Shown here: positions 5,109-7,212 of the stretch, one piece after another
How positions within the stretch are numbered: the first letter of the stretch is position 1
Layout: each line of letters begins with the position of its first letter
NCBI GenBank assembly: GCA_003158505.1
Contig: PMJK01000121.1
Span: forward strand, 2,049-9,260
Length of the DNA: 7,212 nt
Source of the DNA: Holophagaceae bacterium
GTDB lineage: Bacteria > Acidobacteriota > Holophagae > Holophagales > Holophagaceae
Direction of reading: 5' to 3'
The notes under the pieces: generated by a model
Databases searched by the model: none
What the model was told of the DNA's origin: nothing
Seen by the model: only the letters and a program-made list of their open reading frames with translations
Position numbers and translations under genes: made by a program

Positions 5109-5848
5109 CGACGCGTAGCATCCTCTCTGTGAGGGGGCTGAAAGTTCACTTCGGCAGTCGCAAGGTTATCCAGAATCTTGGTTTCGAAGTGGAGGCGGGT
5201 GACACCCTGGCGATCATCGGTCCTAACGGCGCGGGTAAGACCGTTCTGCTCAAGGCGCTGCTCGGCTTGGTGCCCTACGAAGGCGAGATCTGCTGGTCGC
5301 CAACGGTAAAGCTCGGCTACGTCCCCCAGAAAATAGCAGCAGACCGCCAAATGCCCATCCGCGTTCATGATCTGCTGAGTGCAAAGGCTCATATTCTGAA
5401 GTTGCATCCCAGGTGTATAGAAACGGTGGCCGCTATGGTCGGATTAACACCGGAAGTCCTGCGTGCGAGCATTGGAACCATCTCTGGCGGGCAGTTCCAG
5501 AAAGCCCTGATCGCATTTGCCTTGCTCGGCGAGCCCAATGTGTTGCTGTTCGACGAACCTACCGCGAGTCTCGATGAACTGGCGGAAGAAAGAGTCTACG
5601 ACATTGTGGAGCAGTTGCAGCGGGAGCAACATCTCACCGTGATTTTGGTCTCGCACGATCTCAGTATCGTTTACCGGGCAGCCAACAAGGTATTGTGCGT
5701 GAGCAAAGATCTGGTCTGCTTCGGCCCCCCGAGGGAAGTATTGACTCCCGCGGCACTCGAAGCCATGTACTCGGCACCGCCGCAGTACTACTTGCACCGG
5801 CATGGCAAGGAGCCTGATCAGCCAGGCAAGGCTGCTGGACATGACTGA
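5105..5848 (+). CDS. ABC transporter ATP-binding protein, Mn/Zn/Fe (ZnuC/MntB-like) family
   Basis: This 247-residue ATPase has all parts intact: Walker A GPNGAGKT (39-46), Q-loop Gln75 in YVPQK, signature ISGGQ (126-130), Walker B VLLFDEP (146-152) and switch His184 in VSHDLS. The tail is rich in His (YYLHRHGKEPDQPGKAAGHD), as is common in metal-transport ATPases. It would drive transport through the ABC-3 family permease encoded next. The start ATG overlaps the PfpI stop by 4 nt and its stop overlaps the permease start, so translation is likely coupled. Family-level assignment is strong because of the adjacent permease; whether the metal is Zn, Mn or Fe cannot be told. Confidence 0.92.
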   Translation: MTTRSILSVRGLKVHFGSRKVIQNLGFEVEAGDTLAIIGPNGAGKTVLLKALLGLVPYEGEICWSPTVKLGYVPQKIAADRQMPIRVHDLLSAKAHILKLHPRCIETVAAMVGLTPEVLRASIGTISGGQFQKALIAFALLGEPNVLLFDEPTASLDELAEERVYDIVEQLQREQHLTVILVSHDLSIVYRAANKVLCVSKDLVCFGPPREVLTPAALEAMYSAPPQYYLHRHGKEPDQPGKAAGHD

Positions 5849-6617
5849 GACAAGCACCGTCTATAGCATCGTCTTGGCGTTGTTGTTCGCCGTGGCGGCC
5901 GGCTTGGTGGGAAGTTTCGCCTTGATGAAGCGGATGATCCTTGGCGCCGACGTCATCTCCCACGTCGCGCTGCCCGGCCTTGGCTTGGCCTTTTTATGGC
6001 ACTTCAATCCTCTTCTTGGCGGGGGTGCCGCACTATTCCTTGGGACACTGCTGATTTGGCAATTGCAGAAGAAGGAAAGCTTTTCGACCGAGGTTGCCAT
6101 CGGTGTGGTGTTCGCAGGCTCAGTCGCCATTGGAGCGGCCCTGACACCGAAAGAGGATCTCGTCGAGGTGTTCTTCGGCAAGTTCGAGCAGATTTCAGGC
6201 TTCACCTTTCTGGTGGGCGTCATGGCCGTTGCCGTGATCGTCTACTTCATCCTTCGTTTCAAGAGCGCACTGATCTTGAATTTGTTCTCTCCTGAATTGG
6301 CTGCGGCAACCGGCATCAAGCTCAATCGGCTGAACCTCCTGTTCCTGCTGGCTTTCAGCTTGACTGTGCTGATCGGACTTCGATTCATGGGAGCGCTGCT
6401 CGCTGGAGCTTTGATCATCATCCCGGCCGCGACCGGCCGACGCCTGGCCGACAGCATCTGGATGTTTCTGTTTGCTTCCACCCTTGCCAGTGTATTGGCT
6501 GTTGGCATCGGCTTCTTACTGAATGCCTTTGTGTTCCGCAACATTGGCCTTGCACCCACCATTGTCATGGTTTCAACCCTACTGTTCTGCCTGAGCCTGA
6601 TCAGATCGAGGACATAG
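5841..6617 (+). CDS. Metal ABC transporter permease (ABC-3 / ZnuB-MntC-like family)
   Basis: This 258-residue inner-membrane protein has about eight or nine hydrophobic segments: roughly 8-28, 42-54, 59-75, 84-102, 121-139, 165-182, 185-199, 206-230 and 238-254. Family blocks seen are GSFALMKRMILGADVISHVA (24-43) and GALLAGALIIIPAATGRRLA (184-203), the counterpart of the conserved G-A-L-L-x-x-A-L-L-I-I-P-A-A-T-A motif. ATG 5841, overlapping the ATPase stop by 8 nt, is chosen over ATG 5802: homologues start just before the first membrane segment and neither has a strong ribosome site, so coupling from the ATPase is expected. No periplasmic binding protein gene follows, so one must come from elsewhere if this is an importer. 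Confidence 0.9.
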   Translation: MTETSTVYSIVLALLFAVAAGLVGSFALMKRMILGADVISHVALPGLGLAFLWHFNPLLGGGAALFLGTLLIWQLQKKESFSTEVAIGVVFAGSVAIGAALTPKEDLVEVFFGKFEQISGFTFLVGVMAVAVIVYFILRFKSALILNLFSPELAAATGIKLNRLNLLFLLAFSLTVLIGLRFMGALLAGALIIIPAATGRRLADSIWMFLFASTLASVLAVGIGFLLNAFVFRNIGLAPTIVMVSTLLFCLSLIRSRT

Positions 6618-6748
6618 CAGGTATGGCATATCAACAGATCTGGATGCTTCCATGGTTAAGGGCTGCCAGGTGGTACCTTGACGGTGAACTGACAACCTTT
6701 CTCTTCGTCTCGCTTCCTCGACTTAGCCCAGCGCCTCGGTGCAGGCAG

Positions 6749-6766
6749 GGCCGGTTAGCTGCTTTC
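6749..6766 (+). promoter_or_regulatory. Weak sigma54-like element before the exported-protein gene
   Basis: GG (6749-6750) is followed after exactly 10 nt by GC (6761-6762), and the -12 side reads CTGCTTT, one base from the common TTGCTTT. The -24 side is GGGCC, weaker than TGGCA. A start near 6774 would give a leader of about 44 nt. It is clearly weaker than the two elements at 3470 and 3893. Confidence 0.2.
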
Positions 6767-6782
6767 ATTAGGGCTCCAACCA

Positions 6783-6797
6783 CCTCGAAAATCGAGG
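6783..6797 (+). repeat. Small hairpin in the leader of the exported-protein gene
   Basis: CCTCGA (6783-6788) and TCGAGG (6792-6797) pair perfectly around AAA. They are flanked by two direct copies of GGCTCC (6772-6777 and 6796-6801). The hairpin sits about 20 nt upstream of the ATG and just before the ribosome site. It is a possible mRNA structure of unknown role; there is no T-run, so it is not a standard terminator. Confidence 0.35.
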
Positions 6798-6817
6798 CTC
6801 CTGTGAAAGGGTTTCTT

Positions 6818-7186
6818 ATGCGCTTCCCATCACTCCTGCTCGCAGCCACGATTCTCTTCGCAACCCCAGCAATCACGAATCTTCATGCAGCTGACCCAGC
6901 GCCTCCTGGCTTGTCCGTCTACATCTCCTTCAGCCCAGCCGCATCAAAACCAGATGCCTTCTCATGCAGCGCCGAGATCACCGACCTGGCCACCGGTGCC
7001 ATCTTGGCAAAGCCTCAAATCCTCGGCATCAAGGGTGAATCGGGCCAGACACAAGTCGGAGATGAAACATCCAAAATTGTCCTAGCTGTACTGGTCAACA
7101 AGGCCGGCACCAACGGAACCTACACCGTAACCTACAGCAAGTCCGGCAAGGTTGTCGGCATTCAAAAGGGTTCCATCTCCCTCTGA
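6818..7186 (+). CDS. Small exported protein of unknown function
   Basis: This 122-residue protein starts with a clear signal peptide, MRFPSLLLAATILFATPAIT through LHA (1-24), with likely cleavage before ADP. The mature part of about 98 residues is rich in short beta-strand-like stretches: LSVYISFSP, SCSAEITDLATGAILAKPQI, SKIVLAVLVNKAG, GTYTVTYSKSGKVVGIQKG. This suggests a small all-beta, Ig-like or copper-chaperone-like fold. It has a single Cys (50), which is not in a lipobox, so it is not a lipoprotein. I do not recognise a family. ATG 6818 is chosen because the signal peptide begins there and AAAGGG lies 8 nt upstream; the frame is open back to 6623 but that stretch is not protein-like. 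It lies 200 nt after the permease and may have its own promoter. It is not a metal-binding transporter subunit (no His cluster, too short). Confidence 0.75.
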   Translation: MRFPSLLLAATILFATPAITNLHAADPAPPGLSVYISFSPAASKPDAFSCSAEITDLATGAILAKPQILGIKGESGQTQVGDETSKIVLAVLVNKAGTNGTYTVTYSKSGKVVGIQKGSISL

Positions 7187-7212
7187 CGATCGCCCTAACC
7201 CTCCGCTCAACT

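Noticed and set aside
5802..5840. Earlier ATG for the permease
   Set aside because: No ribosome site; it would add a 13-residue head not expected before the first membrane segment.
6623..6817. N-terminal extension of the exported-protein frame
   Set aside because: It would bury the signal peptide inside the protein; composition is not protein-like.

Overview
The window reads as chromosomal DNA from a moderately GC-rich Gram-negative bacterium. It encodes an outer-membrane beta-barrel protein with a signal peptide ending in L-A-A-Q and a terminal aromatic residue. It also has sigma54-like promoter elements and a metal-type ABC transporter. The mix of genes (triple-BON protein, small heat-shock protein, PfpI-type protein, eRF1-like protein) and the signal-peptide style fit an environmental bacterium such as an Acidobacteriota (Geothrix/Holophaga-like) or a Desulfuromonadales-like organism. 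That placement is a low-confidence guess; no rRNA or tRNA is present to settle it.

Layout: everything left of about 3394 runs on the minus strand, and everything right of about 4079 runs on the plus strand. In transcription order the minus side has an outer-membrane beta-barrel protein (2771-3394) and a 389-nt spacer with several small dyads and one doubtful small ORF. Next come a three-BON-domain protein (1704-2381), a CurA/PTGR-type NADPH oxidoreductase (521-1552), and a degenerate N-terminal fragment of an ABC ATPase (342-524) that overlaps it by four bases. Last is the start of an eRF1/Pelota-like 'translational machinery' family protein (1-309), which runs off the window. The plus side has an Hsp20-family chaperone (4079-4429), then a tightly overlapping trio: DJ-1/PfpI-family protein (4593-5108), metal-type ABC ATPase (5105-5848) and ABC-3 family permease (5841-6617). 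A small exported protein of unknown function (6818-7186) follows. No solute-binding protein for the transporter is in view.

How they fit together: the set looks like a stress-tolerance neighbourhood covering envelope maintenance (BON protein, outer-membrane barrel), protein folding and damage (Hsp20, PfpI), reactive enal/enone detoxification (oxidoreductase) and metal supply. The 684-nt divergent intergenic region (3395-4078) is the most interesting part. It holds two very similar 18-nt elements facing outward, TTGGATTCGATCTTGCAT toward the outer-membrane gene and TTGGATCCAAACTTGCAT toward the hsp20 gene. Each has the GG-N10-GC spacing and TTGCA end of a sigma54 (-24/-12) promoter. An exact match to the IHF consensus lies about 20 bp upstream of the hsp20-side element. 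This suggests joint RpoN-type control of the divergent genes, which is an inference from the sequence only. No CRISPR array, insertion sequence or convincing intrinsic terminator was seen.
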